Assembly (NCBI RefSeq): GCF_900107745.1
Contig: NZ_FNRO01000006.1
Location: 223,367-287,366 of the forward strand
DNA from: Variovorax sp. YR216
Lineage (GTDB): Bacteria; Pseudomonadota; Gammaproteobacteria; Burkholderiales; Burkholderiaceae_C
DNA length: 64,000 bases
Direction of reading: 5' to 3'
Shown in pieces: positions 50,763 to 59,957 of this stretch. The notes under the pieces were generated by a model. It was not told where the DNA came from, made no database searches, and saw nothing but the letters and a program-made list of their open reading frames with translations. The number at the start of each line of letters is the position of its first letter. Within the stretch, counting starts at the first letter, position 1. A program made the position numbers and the translations under genes.

Positions 50763-51743
50763 TCACTCTGCTTTGATGCCGAGCTTGCGGATCGCGTCAC
50801 CGTAACGCTGCGTTTCGCTGGCGATCAGCTTGCCGAAATCGGCAGGACTGCCGGGGGCCGCCTCGACGCCGATGTTCTGGAGCTTGTCCTTCGTTTCCGG
50901 ATCGCTCAGCACCGCGTTGATTTCCTTGTTCAGGCGCGCGACCACCGCTGCGGGTGTGCCAGCCGGTGCGAGGACACCGAACCAACCCGTCACCTCGAAC
51001 CCGGCCATGCCTTGCTCAGCGACCGTGGGAACGTCGGGCAGCACGCTCGAGCGCGTTTTCGTGGTCACCGCGAGGGGACGCAGCTTGCCCGCCTTGATGT
51101 GTGGCAGTGCGCTGGACGGAATGTCGAAGCCCAGGTCGACCTCACCAGACAACAGGGCCGTCAGGGCCGGGCCGGACCCCTTGTACGGCACCATGACCAT
51201 ATCAACCTTCGCCTCATTCTTCAGGAACTCGGCGGCCAGGCTCGTGGTGGTTGCGCCGCCGCCGCCAGCTGCGTAGTTGAGCTTGCCCGGGCTCTTGCGG
51301 GCCGCATCGATCACGTCCTTCAACGTCTTGTAGGGCGCCGACGCCGGAGCCACGATTACGACCGGCGAAGCGCCTACTTTGGCGACGGGCTCGAAGCTCT
51401 TTTGCGTGTCATAGCTCAGCTTCGGGTACAACGCCGCGCTGCCCGCATGCCCGCTGGTGACCATCAACAGCGTGTAGCCATCTGGCTTCGACGCGGCGAC
51501 TGCTGCCGTCGCGATGGTGCCACCCGCCCCGGGCTTGTTGTCGACGATGACGGGTTGGCCGAGCGAACTGCCGAGCTTCTGCGCCAACAGGCGCGCGAGG
51601 CTATCGGCCGAGCCGCCGGGCGCAAACCCGACGACAAGGGACACCGGCTTGGTGGGATAGGTCTGCGCCTGTGCGGTGCATAGGGCCAGCGCAGTTCCGG
51701 TAGCGAGGAGGCTTTTCAACAAGTGGCGAACGGCGGCGGTCAT
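50763..51743 (-). CDS. Bug family tripartite tricarboxylate transporter substrate-binding protein
   Basis: The 326-residue protein has a signal peptide (LLATGTALALCTAQA) and Bug motifs YPTKPVSLVVGFAPGGSADS, VIVDNKPGAGGTIATAAVAA and VMVPYKGSGPALTALLSGEV. It is cotranscribed with the flavoenzyme gene and divergent from a LysR gene 139 bp away. Confidence 0.93.
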   Translation of the reverse strand: MTAAVRHLLKSLLATGTALALCTAQAQTYPTKPVSLVVGFAPGGSADSLARLLAQKLGSSLGQPVIVDNKPGAGGTIATAAVAASKPDGYTLLMVTSGHAGSAALYPKLSYDTQKSFEPVAKVGASPVVIVAPASAPYKTLKDVIDAARKSPGKLNYAAGGGGATTTSLAAEFLKNEAKVDMVMVPYKGSGPALTALLSGEVDLGFDIPSSALPHIKAGKLRPLAVTTKTRSSVLPDVPTVAEQGMAGFEVTGWFGVLAPAGTPAAVVARLNKEINAVLSDPETKDKLQNIGVEAAPGSPADFGKLIASETQRYGDAIRKLGIKAE

Positions 51744-51882
51744 GGCATGTCTCTTTCGTGTGGGGGAATGGCACCGATGCTAGAGACGCCTCTCTGGCCG
51801 GTCCAATACCAAGAGCGGCGCAGGCTATAACATGGCGTTCTAAATAGGGGTTTCCACCGAACAACTTGTAGTAGGTCCCAGC

Positions 51883-52767
51883 GTGAATCTGCGACAGATC
51901 GAAGTCTTTCGGGCCGTCATGACAACCGGCTCGACGACCAACGCCGCCAAGCTCCTGCACGTGTCGCAACCGGGGGTCAGCCGGCTCATCCGCCATCTCG
52001 AAATCCAGCTGGGCGTCACGCTCTTCGAACGTCGAAACGCCCGTCTCATCGCGACGCCGGAGGCGCACACCCTGCAAGCGGAAGTCGACAAGGTCTATCG
52101 CGGCGTGCAGCATGTGCAGAACGTGGCGACCCACCTGCGCTTTGGCGACCACGCCACGCTGAGGGTGCTGTCGAGCGCCAATACCGCCCTGCAACTCGTG
52201 CCCGGCGCCACCGCCAGGCTGCTGCAACGCTTCTCCTATTCGAAAGTGTTTTTCGAATCCTTGCCGACGCGCGAGATCGTCCAGACGCTGGTCGCCGAGG
52301 AGGCGGATGTCGCGATTTCAAGTGCTCCACTGGACCACCCGGTGCTCGATGTGCGAGAGATTGGGCGATGGACGCTGCAGTGTGTCGTGCCCAAGGGCCA
52401 CGCGTTGTTGGCGAAGAAATTCGATCTGGCCACGGCGCTGCGGCAGCGCCTGGTCATCTACAGCCCGGAAGCACCGCAGAGCCGGATCATCGATGCCTGG
52501 CTCGAGAAGTTCGGCATCGCACGACAGGTCGCGGTGGAAGTGCGATCGGGCTATGCCGTCTGTGCCATGGCGGCCAGCGGGGCGGGCGTCGCGTTCGTCG
52601 ACAACCTGTCTGCGCGCGCGCATCGTTCGGAAGATCTTGCGCTGATCAAGATCCCTGACGCGCCGCAGTTCGCGATCTACAGCGTGACCAATGTCAACCG
52701 GCCGCCCTCGCAGCTTGGGCAAACATTTCTTGAACTGGTCGCCAGCGAGTTGGAGAGCATTTCATAG
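51883..52767 (+). CDS. LysR family transcriptional regulator
   Basis: The 294-residue protein begins with the LysR helix-turn-helix (NLRQIEVFRAVMTTGSTTNA, AKLLHVSQPGVSRLIRHLEI) and has an effector domain. The GTG at 51883 is the start. It is divergent from the Bug-flavoenzyme operon and likely controls it. Confidence 0.9.
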   Translation: MNLRQIEVFRAVMTTGSTTNAAKLLHVSQPGVSRLIRHLEIQLGVTLFERRNARLIATPEAHTLQAEVDKVYRGVQHVQNVATHLRFGDHATLRVLSSANTALQLVPGATARLLQRFSYSKVFFESLPTREIVQTLVAEEADVAISSAPLDHPVLDVREIGRWTLQCVVPKGHALLAKKFDLATALRQRLVIYSPEAPQSRIIDAWLEKFGIARQVAVEVRSGYAVCAMAASGAGVAFVDNLSARAHRSEDLALIKIPDAPQFAIYSVTNVNRPPSQLGQTFLELVASELESIS

Positions 52768-52782
52768 CGCCGCCTGTGGCGA

Positions 52783-53373
52783 TTAAAGGGCGCGGTACAA
52801 CATCGCGCCTGGGGCCGGCACCGACGCTGCCATGACTTCGTCGGGCAATCCGATGGTCAGGAACCAGCTTCCTTCGATAGCGTGCGCCTGGTCGCCCCGA
52901 AGCCACGGCAGGGGCACTGCGTCGAGTGATCTGCGCCCGAGCAGCAACCCGCTGCTGGTCGATGCGTGTTCGGCAGCGCGCAAGCGCGCCACCTTTTCCT
53001 CCTCGAAGGTCCACGCAGCCACGTGGGTGGACTCACCGAACTCCTGCGATTCGCGAACGTCGCACACCCAACGCGACAGGTTGCACAGGTGCGGGCGCAT
53101 GCGCGCGCTCATCGCCGTCGGCTGGCTCAGCAGCAGGCGATAGGCCTCGCTCTCCACGACCCGTGCATCCCGCATGCCGTAGATCGTGAGGTAGCGTGGC
53201 GCCGCGTCATCGCTCAATCGCCGATAGCGCCGGCCCCACAGCATCCCCGGGACCGTCAATCGCTCGGGCACGTGCTCGTTCGCATGCCACGCGTTGTATT
53301 CGGCATCCATCTCGGGCGTGACGTCATTCCACAGCGCCAGCACGGCACCCGCGCCCGTGGTGTCGTCATTCAT
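52783..53373 (-). CDS. EthD/dimeric alpha-beta barrel-like protein
   Basis: The 196-residue protein starts with WNDVTPEMDAEYNAWHANEH, then VPERLTVPGMLWGRRY, a pattern seen in ferredoxin-like alpha-beta barrel proteins (EthD/NIPSNAP-like). A second similar half may be present near residues 110-190. Its start overlaps the end of the alcohol dehydrogenase gene by 8 bp, so it is the last gene of that operon. The function is unknown; such proteins can be small-molecule enzymes or accessory factors. Confidence 0.7.
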   Translation of the reverse strand: MNDDTTGAGAVLALWNDVTPEMDAEYNAWHANEHVPERLTVPGMLWGRRYRRLSDDAAPRYLTIYGMRDARVVESEAYRLLLSQPTAMSARMRPHLCNLSRWVCDVRESQEFGESTHVAAWTFEEEKVARLRAAEHASTSSGLLLGRRSLDAVPLPWLRGDQAHAIEGSWFLTIGLPDEVMAASVPAPGAMLYRAL

Positions 53374-54421
53374 CGTGCGGTTCCGGCTTCAGAAGCACCT
53401 TGCTCGCCGTCTTCGCGTGTGCCAGTGCGAATCCCTCGGCAGCCTGTGACAACGGCAGGACATGGCTGACCATCGGGCGCATGACGGCATCCATCTCGCC
53501 CAGCAATTCGAGGGCAAGGGGCCAATCGGATTCGGGCGGACGAAACGAACCACGCAGCTGCTGCTGGTTGCGCACCATCGGTGTCAGGTCCAGCGTAAGC
53601 GGGCGGGCATGAATGCCGGTGACAACGACAGGGCCATTGCGCCGCAGCAGCGCCAAGCCTTCCGTGATGGTCTCAGGCACCCCCGTCGCTTCGAAGACGA
53701 CATCGAAGGGCTCGCCGCCCGTGTGCAAGTTGCAACCCTCGGCGAGCGACTGAGTCGCCACATCGACCAATGCCTCGAAACCCATGCGGCGCAAGGCATC
53801 GAATCGGGCTGCGTCGTCGAAGCCGCTGACCACCACCTGCGTGGCGCCTGCCCGGCGCGCCAGGGCGGCGATCCCTTGGCCAATGGTGCCCGGGCCCATC
53901 ACGAGCACGCGCTTGCCCGCCACCTCCCCCGCGATGCGAAGCGCCTGCATCGAAATGGTAAGCGGCTCGGTGAGCGCGGCGAGTTCGTCACTCACGCTGT
54001 CAGGCACTGGCACGCAATTGCGAAGGGGCACCCGGACCCACGCTGCAAAGGCGCCATCCCGTGTCATCCCGATGCCACGGCGCTTTTCACAGCCGTCGTG
54101 GTCGCCGGCGGTGCACGCGGCGCAGACGCCACAGGTCACCGAAGGACGAACCACCACGCGCTGGCCAGCCAGGGGACCGGTCTGCGCGACCCCAACGAAC
54201 TCATGCCCGACCGTGACCGGAATGCTCTGGGTGATGAAAGCATAGCTGGGCGTCCAGTCGTCCACGTGCAGGTCGCTGCCGCAGATGCCGGTGGCGCTGA
54301 CCTTCACCAGCACATCCGTGGAATCGGCTTCCAGCACGGGAATCGGTACGTCCACCAATTCGAGGCCTGCTGCCGGGCGAGTTTTGCGCAATGCTTGCAT
54401 GGTGCTTGATTCCGATGTCAT
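53366..54421 (-). CDS. Zinc-dependent medium-chain alcohol dehydrogenase
   Basis: The 351-residue protein has catalytic-zinc motifs (TGICGSDLHVDDW; GHEFVG), the four structural-zinc Cys (CGVCAACTAGDHDGCEKR) and a Rossmann segment (KRVLVMGPGTIGQGIAALAR). It oxidises an alcohol or polyol with NAD(P). The ATG at 54421 overlaps the upstream Bug stop (ATGA); an in-frame ATG at 54400 is an alternative with a modest GGAA upstream. It lies between the Bug and EthD-like genes. Confidence 0.9.
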   Translation of the reverse strand: MTSESSTMQALRKTRPAAGLELVDVPIPVLEADSTDVLVKVSATGICGSDLHVDDWTPSYAFITQSIPVTVGHEFVGVAQTGPLAGQRVVVRPSVTCGVCAACTAGDHDGCEKRRGIGMTRDGAFAAWVRVPLRNCVPVPDSVSDELAALTEPLTISMQALRIAGEVAGKRVLVMGPGTIGQGIAALARRAGATQVVVSGFDDAARFDALRRMGFEALVDVATQSLAEGCNLHTGGEPFDVVFEATGVPETITEGLALLRRNGPVVVTGIHARPLTLDLTPMVRNQQQLRGSFRPPESDWPLALELLGEMDAVMRPMVSHVLPLSQAAEGFALAHAKTASKVLLKPEPHDE

Positions 54422-55377
54422 TCGATGCTGATGCCGACCTTCTTGATGATGGCGCCCCATTTGAGGCTCTCATCCGCAATGAAAGTCTTGAACTCGTCGG
54501 GCGAGCCGCCACCAATGATCAATCCCTGCTTGGCGAAGGCCTCGCGCACGCCCTTGTCCTTCATCACCTCGTTGACGTCGGCGTTGATGCGGCGCACCAC
54601 TTCGGGGGGCGTCCCGGCTGCGGTGAAGAGGCCGTTCCAGGCCAGCGCTTCGAAGCCGGGATAGCCCGACTCGGCGACGGTCGGCAGGTCCTTCATAGTC
54701 TCGGTGCGCTTCAGGCTCGTGACCGCCAGCAGACGGATGCGACCGCCTTGAATCAGGGGCAGCAGCGCCGGCGCCACGGTGAACAGCGCCTGCGTCTCTT
54801 CCGACGCCACCGAGATACCGGCAGGGGGCGAGCCGGCAAACGGGACATGCGTCGCCTCGAAACCTGCGGTGCTCTTGAACAGTTCCATGGTCAGGTGCGA
54901 AGAGCTGCCGGCGCCGACGGAGGCGTAGTTGATCTTGTTGCCCTGCTTCTTTGCCCATGCAACGAATTCGGGCAGGGTCTTCGCAGGATGACTTGCCGCC
55001 ACCGCCAGAACGTTGGGCTGGGACGAGGTGAGCACGATCGGCAGCAAATCCTTGGCCGGGTCGTATGCCATCTTCTTGTACATGTGCGGGCCGAATGCGA
55101 TCGGCCCGTTGAAGCCGATACCCAGCGTATAGCCATCGGCGGGGGCCTTGGCGACTGCGCTCATTCCCAGCATGCCGCCGGCACCCGCCTTGTTGTCGAC
55201 CAGTACCGGCTGCTTCCACCGATCCCGCAGCTTGTCACCCAGCGTGCGGGCGATGAAGTCGAGCGAGCTGCCGGCCGGTGCCGGCACGACGATCTTGACC
55301 GGCTTGGTGGGCCAACTTTGGGCTGACGCGGCCAAGCCAAATGCGCAACCCGCAAGTAGGGCGAAGGCTTTCTTCAT
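54418..55377 (-). CDS. Bug family tripartite tricarboxylate transporter substrate-binding protein
   Basis: The 319-residue protein has a signal peptide (MKKAFALLAGCAFGLAASAQ) and Bug motifs WPTKPVKIVVPAPAGSSLDF, VLVDNKAGAGGMLGMSAVAK and THVPFAGSPPAGISVASEET. It heads the operon with the alcohol dehydrogenase and EthD-like genes and is divergent from a LysR gene. Confidence 0.93.
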   Translation of the reverse strand: MKKAFALLAGCAFGLAASAQSWPTKPVKIVVPAPAGSSLDFIARTLGDKLRDRWKQPVLVDNKAGAGGMLGMSAVAKAPADGYTLGIGFNGPIAFGPHMYKKMAYDPAKDLLPIVLTSSQPNVLAVAASHPAKTLPEFVAWAKKQGNKINYASVGAGSSSHLTMELFKSTAGFEATHVPFAGSPPAGISVASEETQALFTVAPALLPLIQGGRIRLLAVTSLKRTETMKDLPTVAESGYPGFEALAWNGLFTAAGTPPEVVRRINADVNEVMKDKGVREAFAKQGLIIGGGSPDEFKTFIADESLKWGAIIKKVGISIE

Positions 55378-55470
55378 GTGTGTGTCTCCATTCGGTGGGC
55401 GGCGCATCTGCGCCTGGAATGGACGAATTCTGGACGACCAAGTTCGATATTCCAAACACCGATAGGCTAT

Positions 55471-55482
55471 GGTATTGATACC
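55471..55482. promoter_or_regulatory. Palindrome GGTAT-TG-ATACC in the divergent LysR/Bug intergenic region
   Basis: Perfect 5-bp arms with a 2-bp spacer lie 26 bp from the LysR start and 94 bp from the Bug start, in the 130-bp divergent region. It is a candidate regulator site. Confidence 0.4.
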
Positions 55483-55507
55483 TCCCACGTATGGAGATTT
55501 CATAACC

Positions 55508-56419
55508 ATGGAACTAAGGCATTTGCGCTACTTCGTGGCCGTGGCCGAAACTGGCAACCTGAGTAGGGCCGCAGAAAAGCTGTTCATCGCGCAGCCGCCG
55601 CTCTCGGTGCAGATCCGGCAACTCGAAGAGGAAATGGGCACGGCGCTCTTTGTGCGCCATCCCAAAGGCGTGCGCCTGACGGCAGCCGGCGAGTCCCTGT
55701 TGCCGGAAGCGCGCTTTCTGCTGGACCGCGCGGCGCGCATGAAAGAGTCCGTGACGGGCAGCGCCAGCAGTGGGCACCTGGCGCTCGGCTTTGTGCCCTC
55801 GGCCAGCAGCACCTTGCTGCCGAACCTGATTCGCCATCTCAAGAAGGCGCATCCGGCTCTTCATATCGAATTGCGCGAGATGATCAGCAGCGAGCAGGCC
55901 GAGGCGGTGGCTGCGGGTCATCTCGATGCCGGGATCGCGCGCAGCAAGCCGCACCACCCACGCCTGACCGTAGCGGCTCAGATGGCTGATCCGTTCTGCC
56001 TGGCGCTGACACCTCAGGAGGCCCGCCGCGCCGGCAACCCGGTGGATCTGCGCGGTTTTGCGGACCACGATTTCGTCGCCTTCACCCGGCACCGAGGGCC
56101 CGCGTACTTCGATCAATCCATCTACTTGTGCGCCAAGGCCGGCTTCAGTCCGCGGATCCGTTACGAAGCGAGCACGGTGCACGGCGTGCTCGACCTGGTC
56201 GGAGCGGGTCTCGGCGTTGCCTTGGTGCCAGCCTCGTGCGCATTGCTTGGCGCCGCGGGAACCTCGTTTCGCAGCCTCCGAGGTGCCGGCGCCGGCGAGT
56301 TCCTCGTGTTGCTGCAACGCAAGGCCGATTCGAACCCGATCTTGCCCATACTGGCAGATGCGGTCCGTACCAACTTTGTGGAACTCAAGCATCGCATGGC
56401 GGAAACGCTGGGCGGTTGA
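55508..56419 (+). CDS. LysR family transcriptional regulator
   Basis: The 303-residue protein begins MELRHLRYFVAVAETGNLSR, AAEKLFIAQPPLSVQIRQLE, the BenM/CatM-like subgroup start, with a complete effector domain. ATG 55508 is chosen because the family consensus starts at MELRHLRYF. It is divergent from the Bug-dehydrogenase operon. Confidence 0.92.
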   Translation: MELRHLRYFVAVAETGNLSRAAEKLFIAQPPLSVQIRQLEEEMGTALFVRHPKGVRLTAAGESLLPEARFLLDRAARMKESVTGSASSGHLALGFVPSASSTLLPNLIRHLKKAHPALHIELREMISSEQAEAVAAGHLDAGIARSKPHHPRLTVAAQMADPFCLALTPQEARRAGNPVDLRGFADHDFVAFTRHRGPAYFDQSIYLCAKAGFSPRIRYEASTVHGVLDLVGAGLGVALVPASCALLGAAGTSFRSLRGAGAGEFLVLLQRKADSNPILPILADAVRTNFVELKHRMAETLGG

Positions 56420-56473
56420 TCGCATCATGTGCGATGCCCGGCGTCAGTATCGGGAATCGGGGTGGACTGCGCA

Positions 56474-56692
56474 TTTGCAGAACTGCTTGCAGTCTCTCGC
56501 AAGTGCGTCGACGACTTCATCGCGGAGGACAACTCGGTCCGAGTGGTCGATGCCTTCGTCGACGAACTGGACTTTCAGGAACTCGGGTTCGAAGGTATTC
56601 GCTCCGCTTGCACCGGTCGGCCCCGTTATCACCCGGCCGTGCTGCTCAAGATCTACATCTACGGCTACCTCAACCGTATCCAGTCTTCAGGC
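56474..56692 (+). pseudogene. IS1182-like transposase, N-terminal remnant
   Basis: The frame reads DDFIAEDNSVRVVDAFVDEL, DFQELGFEGIRSACTGRPRY and HPAVLLKIYIYGYLNRIQSS, the conserved N-terminal region of IS1182-type transposases. Homology stops abruptly at about 56692, just before the opposite-strand small protein gene. No inverted repeats were found. Confidence 0.78.
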
Positions 56693-56724
56693 GCGACAGC
56701 GGCAAGGGCAGCCGCCCCGGGGGA

Positions 56725-57105
56725 TCACTGCCGTGTGACGGTGAACGTCCGGCCGTCGCGGAAGCTGCCTTCCATCGTCTTGTCGTCGACCTTCTTCATC
56801 TTCAGGGTGTAGTCCTGCCCGCATCCAGCCATGCCCTTGGATGGCGACATGGCGAAGGCGACTCCTTCATCGCTTTTCGAGACGTCGAAGGGGATGGGGT
56901 TGCCGTTGCACGGGTCCTCGCGATTCATGCGCGAGGTCGCCATTTTCCACGTCCCTTGCTCACCTTTGATCGCGACCTTGGCCTCCCGGCCCGTGCCGTT
57001 CGGCGCATTCCACTTCGCAACCCAGGCCCCATCGAGTGCTTCGGTTTGAGCGTCGCAGTTCAGAGCTGTGAATGCGATAAGACAAAGCATCGGCATCCGG
57101 TTCAT
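56725..57105 (-). CDS. Small secreted protein, unknown function
   Basis: The 126-residue protein has an N-terminal signal (MNRMPMLCLIAFTALNCDAQ; the Cys-Asp could make it a lipoprotein) and a beta-rich body (DGAWVAKWNAPNGTGREAKV; LKMKKVDDKTMEGSFRDGRT) resembling a small lipocalin-like fold. An internal Cys pair (CNG, GCG) may form a disulfide. The last codons abut the IS1182 remnant. No family was recognised with certainty. Confidence 0.65.
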   Translation of the reverse strand: MNRMPMLCLIAFTALNCDAQTEALDGAWVAKWNAPNGTGREAKVAIKGEQGTWKMATSRMNREDPCNGNPIPFDVSKSDEGVAFAMSPSKGMAGCGQDYTLKMKKVDDKTMEGSFRDGRTFTVTRQ

Positions 57106-57468
57106 GGTTTACCTCGCATTGGTCGGTTGAAGGGGTTGGGGCGTTCGCCATGCGCGTTGTCGCGCAATGGTTCTCACCTGTCATCACACATCCTTGCATT
57201 GACGGCGCCCGCGATCTGCGCTTGCGTTTGAGCGGGGGTGACGGTCACGACCAAGTTGACGTCTGCCGGCTGGGGCGCCTCCGGCCCTGCCATCGCCAAT
57301 CATCCCGGCGAGCGGAAGGGCGTGATCTAGGCAATGGTTGGCTGCCGTTTGTGATCGGTGTGCCGCCATCGTGTGCCCGTGCATGCGTGAATCGTCAATG
57401 GCCATTTTTGGGATGGCCCGGCAATCAATCAGCCTTACGGTCCGGCTCAACATTTGAAGGAGCCTACG
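57106..57468. other. 363-bp stretch with no recognisable gene
   Basis: No convincing coding sequence was found. The region lies between two divergently transcribed genes and probably contains both promoters. Confidence 0.5.
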
Positions 57469-59622
57469 ATGTCGATTGAACTTGCCCCGTGCCCTCGTCC
57501 CCAACTCGAGCGGAGCTTGAGCGCCGCTTCCAGAGCCCTCGGCCTATCGCTGGCCGGCGCCATGGCCCTTGCCCTGAGTGCCTGCGGAGGAGGCGGAAGC
57601 AATGGCGGGTTCATTCCCTCCGGATCATCGCCCGCTCCATCGCCCGCGCCTGCGCCTGCGCCTGCGCCTGCGCCTGCGCAGGTGTCGATCTCGGGCGTCG
57701 CAGCTTCGGGATCTCCGTTCAACAACGCGACCCTCACGGTCGTCGACAAGACGGGCGCCACGGTATGCAACACCACTACGGACGCCCAAGGCACATACAC
57801 CTGCAAGCTTCCGACCACCACCGTCTTCCCGCTGGTGATCACCGCGCAGCGTGGCACCGAGAGCCTTTACAGCGTCAGCGTCAACGCCTCGGGCGGGCGC
57901 ATCAACGTCACCCCGATCACCAGCATCGTGGTCTCCCGGCTCTCGCCCAATGGAGACCCTGCCGCGCTCGCCGCAGCCATCGCCGCGGGGACCGCGGTAC
58001 CCGATCAGGCAAGCGTGAGCGAGCAGGTGGCGGAGGTGATGGCAGCCCTCAAGCCGCTTCTCGACGTCCTTGGAAGTACCGTCGATCCCATCACGGGAAC
58101 ATTCACCGCTGATGGCACAGGCCATGATCGTGTGCTCGACTCCATCGATGTGACGGTGCGCCCGGATGGGACCACAGCAAACATCGAGATCACGCTGCAG
58201 GCGATTCCTTCGGCCAACGAGCAGCCGATCTCGGTCAACTTCAGGAGCTCCGACCCAACTGTGCCAGCGCTTCCCCCCGTGACGATCGACCAACTGGCCA
58301 AACCTGGGGTCGGGGAGGCCATCAATGCCCTCCTGGCCAGGCTGACCCAGTGCTATGCCCTGCCACTCTCCAAGCGCGTAAATGCGCCGAGTGACACCGG
58401 AAGCGTGACCGGCACGGCAACGGACGTCATCTCCCCACTTTGCAAGAGCGCCTTCCTGGGCAACGATCCGGGCCAGTACCTGTCCAGTGGCAGCCGTGTC
58501 GGGCGCGATGCGTCAGGTGCCGGATCGTTCAGCAGCCTGTTCCGCTCGAACGCCACCGGCGTGATCTTCGACCAAGGCTCCCTCGGGCACTACCGCAGCA
58601 ACGGCGACGTCATCCTGCGCTACCACAGCCTCAATACGGCGGGCTCGGGGTCGTTCGACACGCTCGCCGCGCGCTACGAAGGCGACGAGTTGAAGCTGAT
58701 CGGCAACCAGTACATCTACAACGCGAGCGTGCGCCCGCAGATGTCGCGCCGGGAGTACGTCAATTCCGCTGGCCTCGATTGGGTCGGCGTCGGATACAAC
58801 GTTTTCGCCAACAACCTGATCGCCAACGGGCAGTCGGTCTTCTCGAAAGTCGAAGTGACCTCTCCCACAGGCAAGGTCTATACGCTTCTTCCGGTTCCCG
58901 GCAACTCGTACCTGGCCATCGCCATCAACGGCGTCGTCACGTCGCCGACCTCCGTGGTCCTGCTCAATGGGAAGTTCCTGAACGGAGGCGCGGGCGATCC
59001 GCGCACGCTCGAGCCGGCACTGTTCGTGGACTCCACCGTGTTCACGGACGACCAGATCATCAAGATTCCCAACCAGGGCGTCTGGCGCATGGAGTTCTTC
59101 CACGTCAACCAGAGCACGGCCAACGTGGTACAGAGCTACAAAACGGAAAGCCGGCCGCTGACAGCAGCCGAGGCCAATGCGCGCAGCCCGTTCGTTTCGC
59201 TGACGTCCGGCATGCGTGCTCTTCTGATTCAGCGCACCTCGACAAACGTCAATGGTGTGTTTGTCTACGGCGCTCCGAGTGCGACCACACCCAACGTCTT
59301 CGACTTCAGCAACAACGCAGCAGACGCATGGACGGTGCCCGCGACCGCCGTCGGACCGACGCTGGTCAGCGTGTTCGGACGCGGACCGTTGATCAACAAC
59401 GTACGCACCAACTTCAATGACGATCTCTCGATCGCGTCGAACGTACGCACCGCGACCATCAACTGCACGCCTCAGAGCTCGGGCGATCCTCATTGCGACA
59501 CAGCGACAGGGGTCACCCAATACGCCCAGAACTCATATGTTTCGACTCTGCAGCTTGTCTCGCGTACAAGGGATCAGATGGACGCCTTCTCCCTCTGGGC
59601 TCTCTACAAGCCGGCGCAGTAG
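57469..59622 (+). CDS. Large surface lipoprotein with Pro-Ala linker, unknown function
   Basis: The 717-residue protein has a lipoprotein signal (LSLAGAMALALSACGGGG, lipobox LSAC), a Ser/Gly stretch and a SPAPSPAPAPAPAPAPA linker, then a beta-rich carboxypeptidase-regulatory-like segment (VSISGVAASGSPFNNATLTV; AQGTYTCKLP) and a long C-terminal region with no recognised domain. AAGGAG is 8 bp before the ATG. The linker suggests exposure on the outer membrane surface. Its function is unknown. Confidence 0.82.
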   Translation: MSIELAPCPRPQLERSLSAASRALGLSLAGAMALALSACGGGGSNGGFIPSGSSPAPSPAPAPAPAPAPAQVSISGVAASGSPFNNATLTVVDKTGATVCNTTTDAQGTYTCKLPTTTVFPLVITAQRGTESLYSVSVNASGGRINVTPITSIVVSRLSPNGDPAALAAAIAAGTAVPDQASVSEQVAEVMAALKPLLDVLGSTVDPITGTFTADGTGHDRVLDSIDVTVRPDGTTANIEITLQAIPSANEQPISVNFRSSDPTVPALPPVTIDQLAKPGVGEAINALLARLTQCYALPLSKRVNAPSDTGSVTGTATDVISPLCKSAFLGNDPGQYLSSGSRVGRDASGAGSFSSLFRSNATGVIFDQGSLGHYRSNGDVILRYHSLNTAGSGSFDTLAARYEGDELKLIGNQYIYNASVRPQMSRREYVNSAGLDWVGVGYNVFANNLIANGQSVFSKVEVTSPTGKVYTLLPVPGNSYLAIAINGVVTSPTSVVLLNGKFLNGGAGDPRTLEPALFVDSTVFTDDQIIKIPNQGVWRMEFFHVNQSTANVVQSYKTESRPLTAAEANARSPFVSLTSGMRALLIQRTSTNVNGVFVYGAPSATTPNVFDFSNNAADAWTVPATAVGPTLVSVFGRGPLINNVRTNFNDDLSIASNVRTATINCTPQSSGDPHCDTATGVTQYAQNSYVSTLQLVSRTRDQMDAFSLWALYKPAQ

Positions 59623-59957
59623 CCTGGCAGGACCAACAGTTCCACGGCACGCCGCGCTCGCGCGGCTGCCCTTCAAGGCCTCGCGCTTTTTGGCGCGGGG
59701 CCACTTTTGCTTTTGGAAAGGGGGAGCGCTGAATTGCGCGAGGCACTGCGCGGCCGTTGGCGCCTGGGATCTACCCAATGCGGAGGAGAAAATTCCCTGA
59801 CCTCTCAAGTCAGAAAATTGACGCAACTCCGCGACCAGATGTATCGTCAGTCCACAAGAAGAAGCCTTTTGTACTAACAAAGAAAGACGGCGGTGAAACC
59901 CTTGCCATAGGGGTCTGACAACCGTTTCACAGGCCCACGAGGCCAGGAGGGGTTGCC
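59623..59957. other. 335-bp stretch with no recognisable gene
   Basis: An imperfect GC-rich hairpin near 59677-59702 followed by T-rich sequence could act as a weak terminator for the lipoprotein gene. The remainder likely carries the promoter of the LuxR gene. Confidence 0.4.

Noticed and set aside
57640..57690. Tandem GCGCCTGCGCCT-like repeats
   Set aside because: They encode the Pro-Ala linker of the lipoprotein and need no separate explanation as a regulatory or CRISPR-like repeat.
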